Shown here one piece after another: positions 39,601 through 50,000 of a DNA stretch of 64,000 nucleotides; the first letter of the stretch is position 1; each line of letters starts with the position of its first letter. The translations under genes were made by a program, and so were the position numbers. The notes under the pieces are model-generated. The model ran no database searches, had not been told where the DNA came from, and saw only the letters and a list, made by a program, of their open reading frames with translations. The DNA is from Membranipora membranacea (lineage: Eukaryota; Bryozoa; Gymnolaemata; Cheilostomatida; Membraniporidae): contig OU612073.1 of assembly GCA_914767715.1 (NCBI GenBank), positions 5,394,001 to 5,458,000 of the forward strand. The letters are read 5' to 3'.

Positions 39601-42254
39601 CAGCATCCTGAGGGAGTTCAACAGGAAGATGGGATGAGAAATGGTGACTTTCAGGGTATGGCCTTCGGCTTTGATGTATTCGCATTTGTTGATGACTTTG
39701 TTAATGAGGAAGACTTCTTTGATGATTTTGAACGAAGCACTGATGACAGTGGATATAGAACTGGATTGACTCAATCAGACTCAGATCAGCTGTCTGATCA
39801 TCCACCACCACCACCAGACGATCCGCAGCCAGCACCTGGAGATCAAGATGATCGACCACCTCAAGTAAACAATGAGAGAGGAGCTGAGAGTGATCCACCT
39901 AATCCTAATAACTATGGAACTAATCAATTCCAGAGATTAGGTGAACCAAAAAATCATCAACATCAGTCACACATTGCTGACGCTGACACAGCTTCTACAT
40001 CCACCGTCAGTTCACCTCAAATCCAATTAGTACATAACCGAGATATGAGACCGAGACCAACAGATATGGACTGTAACTCCTCCTACCCAGCTTCAGAAGA
40101 ATCATTAGTATCGCATACTACATCCCAACTCCCTGAGTCAGTGAAAGACTTTCCACTGTTAAACAGCAGAGACCGCTTGAAATTGTGTGGTGAGTTGATA
40201 TTAAATTCAACCTAAGGCTCAGGTAAAAGTAAAATGTAAAACAATGGCCATATAAGGTGTAACAGCAACATGGTTTATCATTTAATCTAAACACGCTAGT
40301 TGGGAAAATTTGAATATGGACACTCAAATGGGAATTGCCTTTTTTGCAGTATGTAGTTTTGCTGCTATATCAGCTACTTTCAATTCTCGGTGGCGCACAC
40401 AAGTTGACTAGACCAAGTTTGGTCCATTTGCCTGCATTCCGAGTTGCTCCCTATCCACCAGTTTAGAGGGGGGCAACTCCAAAGCGTAGGCAAATGGATC
40501 AAACTCGATCTACAAGTTGACAGTGAGTAGGAGAGGTATACACCCGAGGGTGCTGGGGGCTGGAACAATCAACAATGAAAGCTCCCCCAGTGGGACTCGA
40601 ACCCACAACTCCTGCGGCACTAATCGCCTGGCAGTGAGTAGCAAGCGCGCTAACCGATTGCCCAATCTCACCATCCCCAAAAAAGAATGGGTCGATGGCG
40701 CTAATTAGATAGCCCGCTATTTACTACTCGGAGTTGTGTTCACTCATCCCACAGCACATTCCAATCCACCATTGACACCCTATGAAACACAGCGTACGTG
40801 TTAGGGTTATTGGCCTTTCATGGCCCATTGCTGGGACCCCTTGTAGTAGGTTTAGCTGTCTTTCCTGCTTTTCAGCATGTCTTTCCATGAGTTAGTCAGT
40901 AGGCAAGTACACAGGAGAGGTATACACCCGAGGGTGCTGGGGGCTGGAACAATCAACAATGAAAGCTCCCCCAGTGGGACTCGAACCCACAACTCCTGCG
41001 GCACTAATCGCCTGGCAGTGAATAGCAAGCGCGCTAACCGATTGCGCCATCTCGCCATCCCCAAAAAATAATGGGGTAGCTAATTAGATCGCCCATGATA
41101 ATAGAAACATTTAATACGGTTGACTGATGCGTAGTTTTGAGATATTCTTTTGTTTGGTTGTAGACTGGCTGAGATGTGAATGGGACAGTAATTCTGTTTT
41201 TCACAGACTCGCAAGTGAAGACAATCATCAACAGATGGGAGAGTTGATCTTAGTATTCGCAACAATCGAACAACTGCCCTTGCTTCAAAAAATAATTACC
41301 CAGTCTGTGAACAATGAGGGTAAAACTCCATTAGACCTTATGTGCTCAGATGATATGAGAGAGCTGGTGAATGAAGGTATTTTCTAAATTTTTTATTTTT
41401 TCAAAGTATCTTTGACTCCAAATGCTGAGGCACTGAAGTCTATTGAGGAAATTTGGGGGAAATTCCCACAGCTTGTGTTTGTAGAATCAAGTCAAAACAA
41501 TCAAGGAATTATCTCCTCAGTAAAATAATTATATGTACACATGATACATATGTAGCCTACAATGTTACACAATAAAATACAACTCAGACACTGACTTACA
41601 ATCAAGTTATGCTTCTGTCCAGGCATCTAATACCACTGCATTATTGCTCAATTTATAGAATGTTTCCGGCTGTTGGAACTAGTCTTCACAAGAGATAAAG
41701 AGGGCAATACTCTCCTGCATCGGCTTGCAGTGCTTGATGAGACTTATCTGATGTATGATTTGCTCAGACATAAGAATTATGGTTCACTGATTAGGAGGGC
41801 GGCATTGGGTATCCCCAACAATGATGGCAGAGCACCGCTATACCTGGCTGAGTCACTCACTATGAAGAGGCTGATACAAACTGGAAAATTTCTAACATTC
41901 AGCTCGCGGGAGTTTGAGCAGGAGCTGGAGCTGAGGTTTATGCGGTTGCGGGTGCGGGCGTGGGAGCGGGAGCGGGAGCGGGAGCGGGAGTGGGAGCAGG
42001 AGCTGGAGCGGGTGCTGGAGCGGGAGCGGGAGTGGGAGCTGCTGATGCAGTCACAGCATCTAAGGTTACAGTTAGAGCTACAGCAGAGTGTAGCCAAATT
42101 TAGCCTCCTAGGCTTCACAGACAGTCTACATCTGGCAGCTTGTTTGGCATTGTTGACTTTGTTCGCCTGGTCTGGCGAGCTGTGCAACACAGACCCCGCC
42201 TCACTAAGTGTAGCCGTACTGCAGCAACAAGCAGTCCAAACATTATCTCTTTGA
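36618..42254 (+). CDS. Fused double ankyrin protein with repeated DSGY motifs (1,090 residues)
   Basis: Exons: 36618-37548, 38225-38437, 38870-40189, 41164-41376, 41659-42254. All inner junctions are phase 1, and the total of 3273 nt stays in frame. An optional 69-nt exon (38521-38589, also phase 1) would add 23 residues. Order: acidic region, ankyrin pair, second acidic region, ankyrin pair, Glu/Arg-rich helix, hydrophobic LHLAACLALLTLFAW near the C-terminus. The third exon fuses an ankyrin exon directly to a copy of the acidic exon without an intron. Seven DSGY-x-(S/T) sites occur (DSGYES, DSGYDT, DSGYGT, DSGYET twice, DSGYES, DSGYRT). These resemble the DSGxxS phosphodegron of IkB and beta-catenin. 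An IkB-like role is inference; the ankyrin repeats are divergent and no family is certain. Polyadenylation signal at 42785. Confidence 0.82.
40409..40512. mobile_element. 104-bp TAG...CTA hairpin MITE with exact 9-bp duplication
   Basis: Inverted ends TAGACCAAGTTTGGTCCATT and (inward) TAGATCGAGTTTGATCCATT flank a GC-richer core with AGTTGCTCCC and its complement. CAAGTTGAC flanks both sides (40400-40408, 40513-40521). It lies in the fourth intron of the fused ankyrin gene. The unit 1 position near 29395 is empty. Confidence 0.85.
40533..40690 (-). mobile_element. tRNA-derived SINE, tandem copy A
   Basis: On the minus strand: GGTTAGCGCGCTTGCTACTC (A-box side) and GGGTTCGAGTCCCACTGGG (B box), then a tail containing CCCCCAGCACCCTCGGGTG. 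Nearly identical to 40913-41080. The cloverleaf has an over-long central arm, so it is a SINE and not a tRNA. Confidence 0.7.
40913..41080 (-). mobile_element. tRNA-derived SINE, tandem copy B
   Basis: Same head and tail as copy A, offset by about 388 bp. Both are bordered by a GCTAATTAGAT sequence, so the pair looks like a local tandem duplication after one insertion. Absent from unit 1. A diverged relative in the opposite orientation is at 47970-48115. Confidence 0.7.
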
Positions 42255-42784
42255 TTATGATATCTAATCTGATCATGAGTTGTCAGTGGACACTGGGCTG
42301 TTTAATCGACAATGGCTTTCTTCTTTGCTTCATATATACCTGCAGCAGGTGTTATTATTACATTATTTCTATATATCCATGTATGCTGATGTTTCATCAT
42401 TCTTGATGATAAAATGATTAGCTCTACAGTGGGTACCGACGTTCAGCTTTAAGACTGACCTAAAATCTGATTAATCTGTGGAGTTTTATCTAATATCTTG
42501 TATTATATATTACAACTATAGTTTGTTACATATTTAGGCTCAGTAAAAATGCTTTCTAATCAGAGTTCTTGCTTATTTGTATTTGTTTGTCTCCAAGTAT
42601 CTTAGTTGTTTCTTTTTAATACAAACAGCAGAGGGTTCTAGCTGTCAATCATATATTACTACATATAGACATTGTCACTTTATTCCTACTTCACCGACTG
42701 GCCTATCATTAGTAGTAAGATTAATTTGGTCATCACTTATTATACCTGATACTGATAATGCGTTGTATATATTAAATTTTGCTT

Positions 42785-42801
42785 AATAAAGCTTTAATAA
42801 A
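42785..42801 (+). terminator. Polyadenylation signals, fused ankyrin gene
   Basis: Two AATAAA hexamers separated by GCTTT, about 530 bp past the stop codon, in the same arrangement as in unit 1. Confidence 0.55.
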
Positions 42802-43440
42802 ACTTTTAATAAACTTTTGCACGCCTTTAGAAGTTGTGGTCATAATACATTCATCGAAATCTTCAGGTTTAGATGGATATACCAAAACACACATACAGTG
42901 TTCTGAGCGAGTGGGAACTGAGTTCCCACAAAAAACATGAAAGGGGAACCTTTAGAACACAGTTCCCACTGGATTCTGCGGAAAACAGTGTGGAGTTATC
43001 TCTTTTGACCAAATATCAATCATACTATTACAGATCCATAGTTTTGCATAATTTGTTCTAGAAATTGCAAAAAATTCTCAAAACGGCTTTTAACCCAGAG
43101 AATTAGAGTGCCCACAAAGGAAAAAGTCCACTTATAACACTGCATACATATAGCCGTATTTAGTTTGTATTACTGATACCAGGGACCACCCTCCCTGCTA
43201 TTACTCTGTCCTCAGTGTTTTATTGGAGTTATCCGCTCACAGATATTAATGTTACAACTCCAGAATGAACTAAACTCCAGTGATAGTATCCTGTTTAGTT
43301 TGGGCATTGGGAGATGAGAGGGCTGTGAAAAGTTGATGAAAACCCCATATGGTCCCAATTTTATCTTTCAGGGAAAGGTAGACAATCTCTAGCTTCCCTT
43401 ACCTAATTGTTTATGTGGCATGGATATGGGTATGCAAATA

Positions 43441-44155
43441 TGATAATGAGAATGAGAATGGGTTTATTGAGTAATTATGCCATAGACATATTACAATTCA
43501 ATATATGCTCTCTGTGAAATTACTAGTTATTTAAGACATGAATACTAAAAGGTATTAAACTATCTAGAAATCTGTTAGTGCGAGCTCTAAGCATCATGTT
43601 ATGATTACGATTTATCTCATAGCAGCTGTGTAAGATATGGGTTTGATCGGTAATAAAATCCATAGCAGTTTTACTGACACAGTTTTCTAAATAAAAATTA
43701 ATATCTAAATCATATATCCTCTGTTGAAAAGGCTTTGTGAGTTTCTCTTTCTGCTTGCTGGTAGCAGAGTTAAACCATAATTCAAAATTATAAGTTAAAA
43801 CTGGCTTGACTAGGCTTTGAATAAAATAGTCTTTATGAGCTCTATTAGGTTTGAAATTTATAGCCATTTTGCTGTCTTTGTAGTGTGCATAATCAATGAG
43901 TAAGCTAATTATTAACCTTTGGCACTTCCCTGATACTTTGAGAGATGTGTGTATTGTTCTTATTCTGTTTGTCATGTGATGTCCATACCATAGTATCAAA
44001 TTTCAAGGCCATCATGACGCCAAAATCCAAGGTGATGAAAGTATGTTTAGTATGGTTCCTTAGCATGTGCTCAGTCGTTACCATCTGGCTGTTTATGACT
44101 GAGGAGAGGCACTGGCACTTTGACATCAGCACATGCTTCTGACTGTCGAATTTTG
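43441..44155 (-). mobile_element. 5'-truncated LINE, 3' end (unit 2)
   Basis: Paralogue of the LINE tail at 32.0 kb. The minus-strand frame 43999-43523 keeps 158 residues, including KPVLTYNFELWFN and the terminal RARTNRFLDSLIPFSIHVLN. A second, shifted frame (44132-43905) covers a more upstream reverse-transcriptase part. A shorter GAGAAT tail is at 43446-43459. Present in both units, so older than the duplication. Confidence 0.78.
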
Positions 44156-44165
44156 TGGGTCCTGG

Positions 44166-44227
44166 CCATAGACCTACTAATAATAAACCTATTTATTTAT
44201 TTATTTATTTATTTAGTAGGTCTATGG
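44166..44227. mobile_element. 62-bp palindromic insertion with TATT core
   Basis: Perfect 15-bp arms CCATAGACCTACTAA and complement enclose a TATT repeat. TCCTGG (up to GGTCCTGG) is present on both sides. The unit 1 site near 32757 has a single TCCTGG and no palindrome, which proves insertion after the duplication. Confidence 0.75.
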
Positions 44228-45584
44228 TCCTGGCACACATGGCACAGGTAGTTCAACCTAACTGTTAGTCCAATAATTTTTGGTTGCCTTGGTGCCTTGC
44301 AATGTGGACGCATCAGCTGTCCATCTGTGAATAGACGCTAGCATAACTTTTGTTGATGTTGTCTCCACCTTCAATAGGATAAGATTTAACTAGTAGCAAT
44401 TTTATCTGGGTGGGCTAGTTTACCCCAAGCCACTGTTTGGAGTTTGAAATTTTACTGATGACTTAATCAAATTATTTCGAATGAAAATTGCATTAGTGTA
44501 TAATTATAGTTTATTTAGGTTCCATCGAGTTATATCAAATAACACACCGTGAAACCTGAAAGAATATAATATAGGAAATAATACCCACACAATAGATGAT
44601 AGAATGAGACCTCAATACAGGATCAAAATAAGCTGACAATGACCAGATAACTCCAATACAAGAGTGAAATCAAGTTTCATTGTACTTTGTTTGATATGTT
44701 CAGGGAATAACTGGTCTGGTGAAATGCAAGTTTAATGGTATGAAATAATTTGCTCCTCTATAATAGCTTGATTACTCTGGCCATAAGAAATCTGGGTTTT
44801 CGATCCTTTTGAAGTCTACTGACTTCTCGGCACTCAGATGTGTCTTCTTACTTTTCCTGTTATTATGTGAAATTTTATTTTTGAATATGATGTCAGATTT
44901 TTAACTGGCTCCTGGCCATGTGGCTTCAACCATGTGACGACTGACGGGAGAAAATATATTCATGCATTTGGACTGATATGACTAAGACAACCTCCTACTT
45001 GTCCTTGATTTAATTATTCATTGTTAGTTTCATCTTGAAAGAAGGTGTTGCACGAATCCTCCTGCACCCAACACGCTTGTAAATCTACAAGCAAACAGTA
45101 TTCACAGTTTCTACTGCAATTGAAGAAATAATGTTGTATTTACTATTGAAAAAAGTAGGAATCTTTCTCCGTTTCTGTGAATCCTTGTTTTTATTATGCG
45201 GATAAATTTAGTTTTGCATAATAGTTAATAAAAGCAAATAAAAGACTAGACTGTCCATGATAAGTACCCACACAAGCCTCCTTCTTCCTCTTTAATAAGA
45301 GAACTTTCTACACTTCAACTACTGTCGCATTACTATTAAACTACAACCTCAACTATTAACCCTAGAAAGATTTTATAGTTCTCTCACAAAAGAACCTCTC
45401 TGTTTGGCAGAGAGGCCTTGATGTCAAATTACGAGTAAGCCCACTGCCCACCGTCACACAATGATCCAAAGGCGGTCACACAGACCAGACATGACATCGC
45501 TGCCAGATCCTGTCTAATCTTCATAAAGGTACCTGTTATACAACAGTGGCCACACATCTTTGTTGTTGCTAGCTTGAATTGATT

Positions 45585-45702
45585 TAGTATTTTTTGTTTG
45601 ATTCAGTTTTCCTGCAAACTAGTTGCTCCCCTTACACTGGTCGCGCGCCGGAGTGTTGATCGGGGGAAGGGGAGCAACTGCAAATGGACCAAACTTAATC
45701 TA
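45585..45702. mobile_element. TAG...CTA hairpin MITE, eroded copy
   Basis: The right end (inward) reads TAGATTAAGTTTGGTCCATT, and the core carries AGTTGCTCCCC with its complement, as in the 40409 element. The left end is badly diverged and no target duplication is visible. Confidence 0.55.
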
Positions 45703-46089
45703 GCTAGACAATAATATGAACTGAGGCTTGAATTATCAAGATTATTTTCCAAACATCTTCCCAGCACATCGAGGCTCATGGATTGTGAAATTCGGCAGAG
45801 ATCAAAAACCTAAAATCTTACAAATCTGAACAGGGATGTGTTGGCTGAGAAGCCCCTCTTACATGACTTATTCCTAAAATGAACACAATTTAATGTCCTT
45901 TTCCTGTTGATAAAGGAAGTACAAATTTAGTGACGCGTCTATGATAACTAAAAAAAAACAACAGAAGTAACATCCTGCTGCTTAAAAGCCTGCAAAGCCA
46001 TCCATAACAAGAAGCAAGGTTTTTTTATGGCATCAGTCAATAGGTCCAGGGGAGGGGAGCCAAGGAGTTGCCAGTAGCTTTGACTTGTC

Positions 46090-46535
46090 AAGGAAAGCAA
46101 AAAACAACCACTGTTCATATCAAAGCTTTGCCATTGCAATGAACAAAAAAAGTGCGAGAATCCAGGGTCTAAGAGGGTCTAGAGTATGTTTTCTCCCCTG
46201 ACACGGATTCACATTTAAATGATGATCCGCTACAGTATAACAGTAAGCCTAGCCCGTGCTTACCTAGGACAGTTACAAGGCTACAAGGCTGCTCTACTTA
46301 CACTAGAAATGATCAAATAACAGTGCTGGACAACGGTAGCGTAGTCAAAGATATTTTGGTGTTAACCTGTAACAGGGGAGACAACATACTCTAGACCTTT
46401 CTACACCCTGGATTTTCGCACATTAAATTAGGTTACATCATTCAATGTTCGTGTTCGAAAAAATGTACTTTTTTTGTTCATTGCAATGGTAAAGCTTTGA
46501 TATGAACAGTGGTTGTTTCTTGCTTTCCTAGACAC
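46090..46535. repeat. Large inverted repeat at the end of duplication unit 2
   Basis: 46093-46205 and 46365-46530 are imperfect reverse complements. Shared blocks include CAACCACTGTTCATATCAAA, GCCATTGCAATGAACAAAAA and TCTAGAGTATG. The spacer is about 160 bp. The duplication's end motif lies inside the right arm, so this structure may have taken part in the breakpoint. Confidence 0.65.
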
Positions 46536-47025
46536 TATAAGATCCTGTTAATGGGAAAAGCGCAATTCATAGATGAACAGGATATTTTTGCTTTCTTTTT
46601 TGAGAAAAGTGTTGTTTTCCTTATTGTGAGTGACTGTTTTTCTCGATCAAATCTCACATCAGCTGTCAAAAACTGAATTTGTTTTTGGAATAAATTCAAT
46701 TTTCCTCTGTTTTTCTCTTTTGTCAACTTCTTTCTTCTGCATTCCATTGAGATGACTGATCTAAGTAACGGGTCGCTTACTGTCATCCTCTGTCAGCTGT
46801 TATCAGCAGTTTAAAATGCTCTGAGCAGATATTACTTTCTCTGCTGCCGAAATTTGTTCATAATTGTGCGCAGGTATAGTCATCTACCGAGATGTCTGCC
46901 AAAATAGCTACGCCTACAGATTGCATCATCCTATTGCATGATCACTTTTAAATATTTATCAAGAACTTTATTAGGTAGACAAAACTTGACAGCGTAAGTC
47001 AAAAATATATCGCTGCTGAGAAATC
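46409..47025. other. Spacer before the collagen gene
   Basis: Contains the right arm of the inverted repeat and the presumed promoter and 5' UTR of the collagen gene. No open frame with recognisable content. No clear TATA box close to the ATG at 47026. Confidence 0.4.
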
Positions 47026-50000
47026 ATGGGGATATCTATTGGATGGTAAGTCATAAATGATATTATTTTGGTAGTTCTAAAAATCTAACTCTTGAGCGGA
47101 TATAATCATGTCTAGGTTAATCGGAGGTTATCTTATATATGCGCAGCAAACCTTTCGTGCAAATTGGTTTTTGAATTTTATGTTGTTTGGTGGTGAAATT
47201 CTCCATAGAAGATAATACAGCAATTTTCAGAATCCTCTCTGCTCATTTATCTTGTTTAACTTTCAGGACATCATTCCTCCTGACTGCGGTTTTACTGTTT
47301 TACGTGGAACTACCGACCGTTACATCTAAAGACATATCTCTGAAGTCAGAGAGAGTGATTGATGAGCTACTCAAGAAAAACTTGGAGCAGGACAGAAAAC
47401 TAGAAACAGTTACCGCCGATCTGAAAGCTACCAGAGAGTTACTTGGGAAAGCTACTGCTGATCAGAAAGCTACCAGAGAGTTACTTGGGAAAGCTGTGAT
47501 TGCCGTGAGTTATCTTACAACTTTTAAGTGTAAGGTGTTGAAATGATATATTGACCCCTTAAATGTTGACATTACTCTCTGATCTCACTGTGACCACAGA
47601 CTAGACCATTTAAGGCCAATAACGTCACTGATCACGGATATACTATTGAATATATATCTCTGATCAATAGAGAGTGAGCTGATTCACTTAGCACAAGTAC
47701 CATCACAGAATTCGGTTACAACCCCAGTTAAATTCTACTAATTAGGGGCTGGTACAGGTAGGGTACTGATTTAAATTGACTGTTATGATCAGCAATACAA
47801 ATGATAATAGTGTAGTCTCGATGTCAGTGTTGCCAATAACCCTAAATTGTACGGCGTATCAAAGATGTTGCAATGGTAGGATGGAGGATGTGGGATGCAA
47901 GTGCATGTCTCCAAGTGGTGAATAGCGGGCTTGCTTATTAGCGCCACAAACTCATTCTTGTCTTTGTGATGATGGAATGGGGCAAACGGTTCCCATGCAT
48001 GCTATTCACTGTAAGGCGATTGGTGCCACAGGAGTTGTAGTTTTGAGTCCCATTTGGGGATCTTTCATAATTGATTGCCCAAGCCCCCAGCACCCTCAGG
48101 TGAATATTTCTCATGTGTTTGATAGTGGAATCACTGGAAACTCCGAAAGAATGCTGTCTGTACTCTGTACCCCAAACTGTAGTCTTTTGGTGTGTCTGTT
48201 GATGTCAGATTTAACTGATGTAAATCAATATCCTACACTACAGCATGTAGTTATTGTCCAAAATTGATGTCGTAAACGGGTAACTGTAAATTGCTGAACA
48301 GGCTGAACAGCTGAACAGAATTTCTCAGACTACTATTTGTTTGATTCTTTACATGATTGGCTAATTTTGCATAAGCATGGACACTTCTTTATATTTTTCT
48401 CATTAAATTATCTATTTTAAGTTTGCATTCACCTTGGTTTCTTTCAATTTTATGCACAGCAAATTTTTTGGCATTACACGACTAGTGAATGGATGGAAAA
48501 TAGCCCCCCCCCCCCCCCCCCCTATAAACAAAGCTTGTTAAGACTGGCTAGATGGAAGGTTGAGCTGGATAATGTTTCTGGTATCCAATTTCCAGAACAC
48601 CATCAGATTTTGTCATAATTGGCATATTGATTGCTTCATTTGCTTGCCCTAAATTGGTTATATTAGGTGCCAACAGGAACTTAGTGACTCATCAAATCAT
48701 TTGGTTAGGAGGAATGTTTTTGACCTTGGTTTGACAAGTGATAGTCAGCCAGAGAAATGATAACAAATAATAATTTTAGTCTGCGAAATTCTGTTCAGCT
48801 GTTCAGTCCGTTCAGCCTGTTCAGCAATTTACAGTTACCGGTCATAGACCACAGTGGATGTAGCTTCAGCTCATCAAATTCGAAGAACAAACGTATATAA
48901 TTTCTACATTTAGTTAAGATTGATCTCGAGTGCAGATACAAAACAGAGTGCTTCATCAGATGTTGGTGAGGATGAACATGTGATAAGACGTAGGTCGGCT
49001 CCAGATTCAGACGACTCTCACTATGATATCCACAGCCTATCATTAGATGGTAAGAGATCAATTTTTAGTCCGTGAGTCTTTATATCCAGATATGTCTGAT
49101 ACCCGCCTGTGTTGAGGATTACTCTTAAATGTCAGCTTTCGAAAACTGTTCATAGGGCTGATTCAGATGAGAATAAGAGTGCTCAAATTTAGCGAGAATG
49201 CGGTTTTATTAACTCTTAAAATCAATTTAAGTTTAAGGCTGCATAGCTTAAAGTAAAAAATTCTTTATGGGTTTACCTGTTTTGGACTTTCAATTTAAAT
49301 GACATGAAGCCTTGAAATAATGAGAAAAAACGTTTACCTAGACCAGGCCTAAACTTTGTTTTTCGGGTAAACGTGAAGTGCTGATCCGAAAAAATTCTCT
49401 TGTTAGAAAAAAACACTATATGGGGTCTTGCTCACAAATCTGTTATAATGGTTACAGAAATTATACCTCTTATAAGCTCCATGTGTAAAGATGGTAAAGA
49501 TGGTGTCAGCGGGCGAGACGGTCGTGATGGAAAAGATGGAGTCAACGGAAAAGATGGAAAAGATGGAATCAACGGAAGAGATGGAATCAACGGAAAAGAC
49601 GGAATCAATGGAATTAATGGAAAAGATGGTAAGCCGTTCAGTAAATCTGGCTTCACACAGAAAAGGCTAACAACCTATGCTTACCACTGATACACCTTCA
49701 TTCTTTTATCATTTCAGAGTTGGTGTTTTAAGCTAGTTTGGCCTTAGTTGATTGCATTTGGGGTTTCTAGAAGAGTGAGAGCAACTCTAATGTTAGGAAA
49801 ATTAGATTAATCTTGATTTAGGGGAGCGTACCAAATCTTGTCAGATACTGAACCAAAACCAGATCTTGCACTTGCTTGCCCCACTGCACAAAAAGTAAGC
49901 ATATTGTTCCTGATTCAGGAGATCTTTTTTCTGGTTCTGCTTTCAAATTTACACGCATATGCCATATCCCATGTGTTTTGTCTTAGTGGAACTGTTATGG

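Larger units (their letters stand above)
34875..46408 (+). repeat. Segmental duplication, unit 2
   Basis: Direct tandem paralogue of 24239-34874. The junction is sharp: the CAGGGGAGACAACATACTCT end of unit 1 (34.84 kb) is followed by CTTGATCTATTGTATCGAT, the start of unit 2, and the same end motif recurs at 46.37 kb. Unit 2 also contains an internal duplication of the ankyrin gene, making it longer. Confidence 0.9.

Noticed and set aside
40580-41065. A pair of minus-strand tRNA genes
   Set aside because: Both are embedded in identical longer repeats with the same tail and have an abnormal central arm; read as SINEs.
48504-48522. Homopolymer C run as an assembly gap or telomere-like signal
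   Set aside because: Isolated inside a MITE with normal flanks; several similar C or G runs occur, so simply low complexity.
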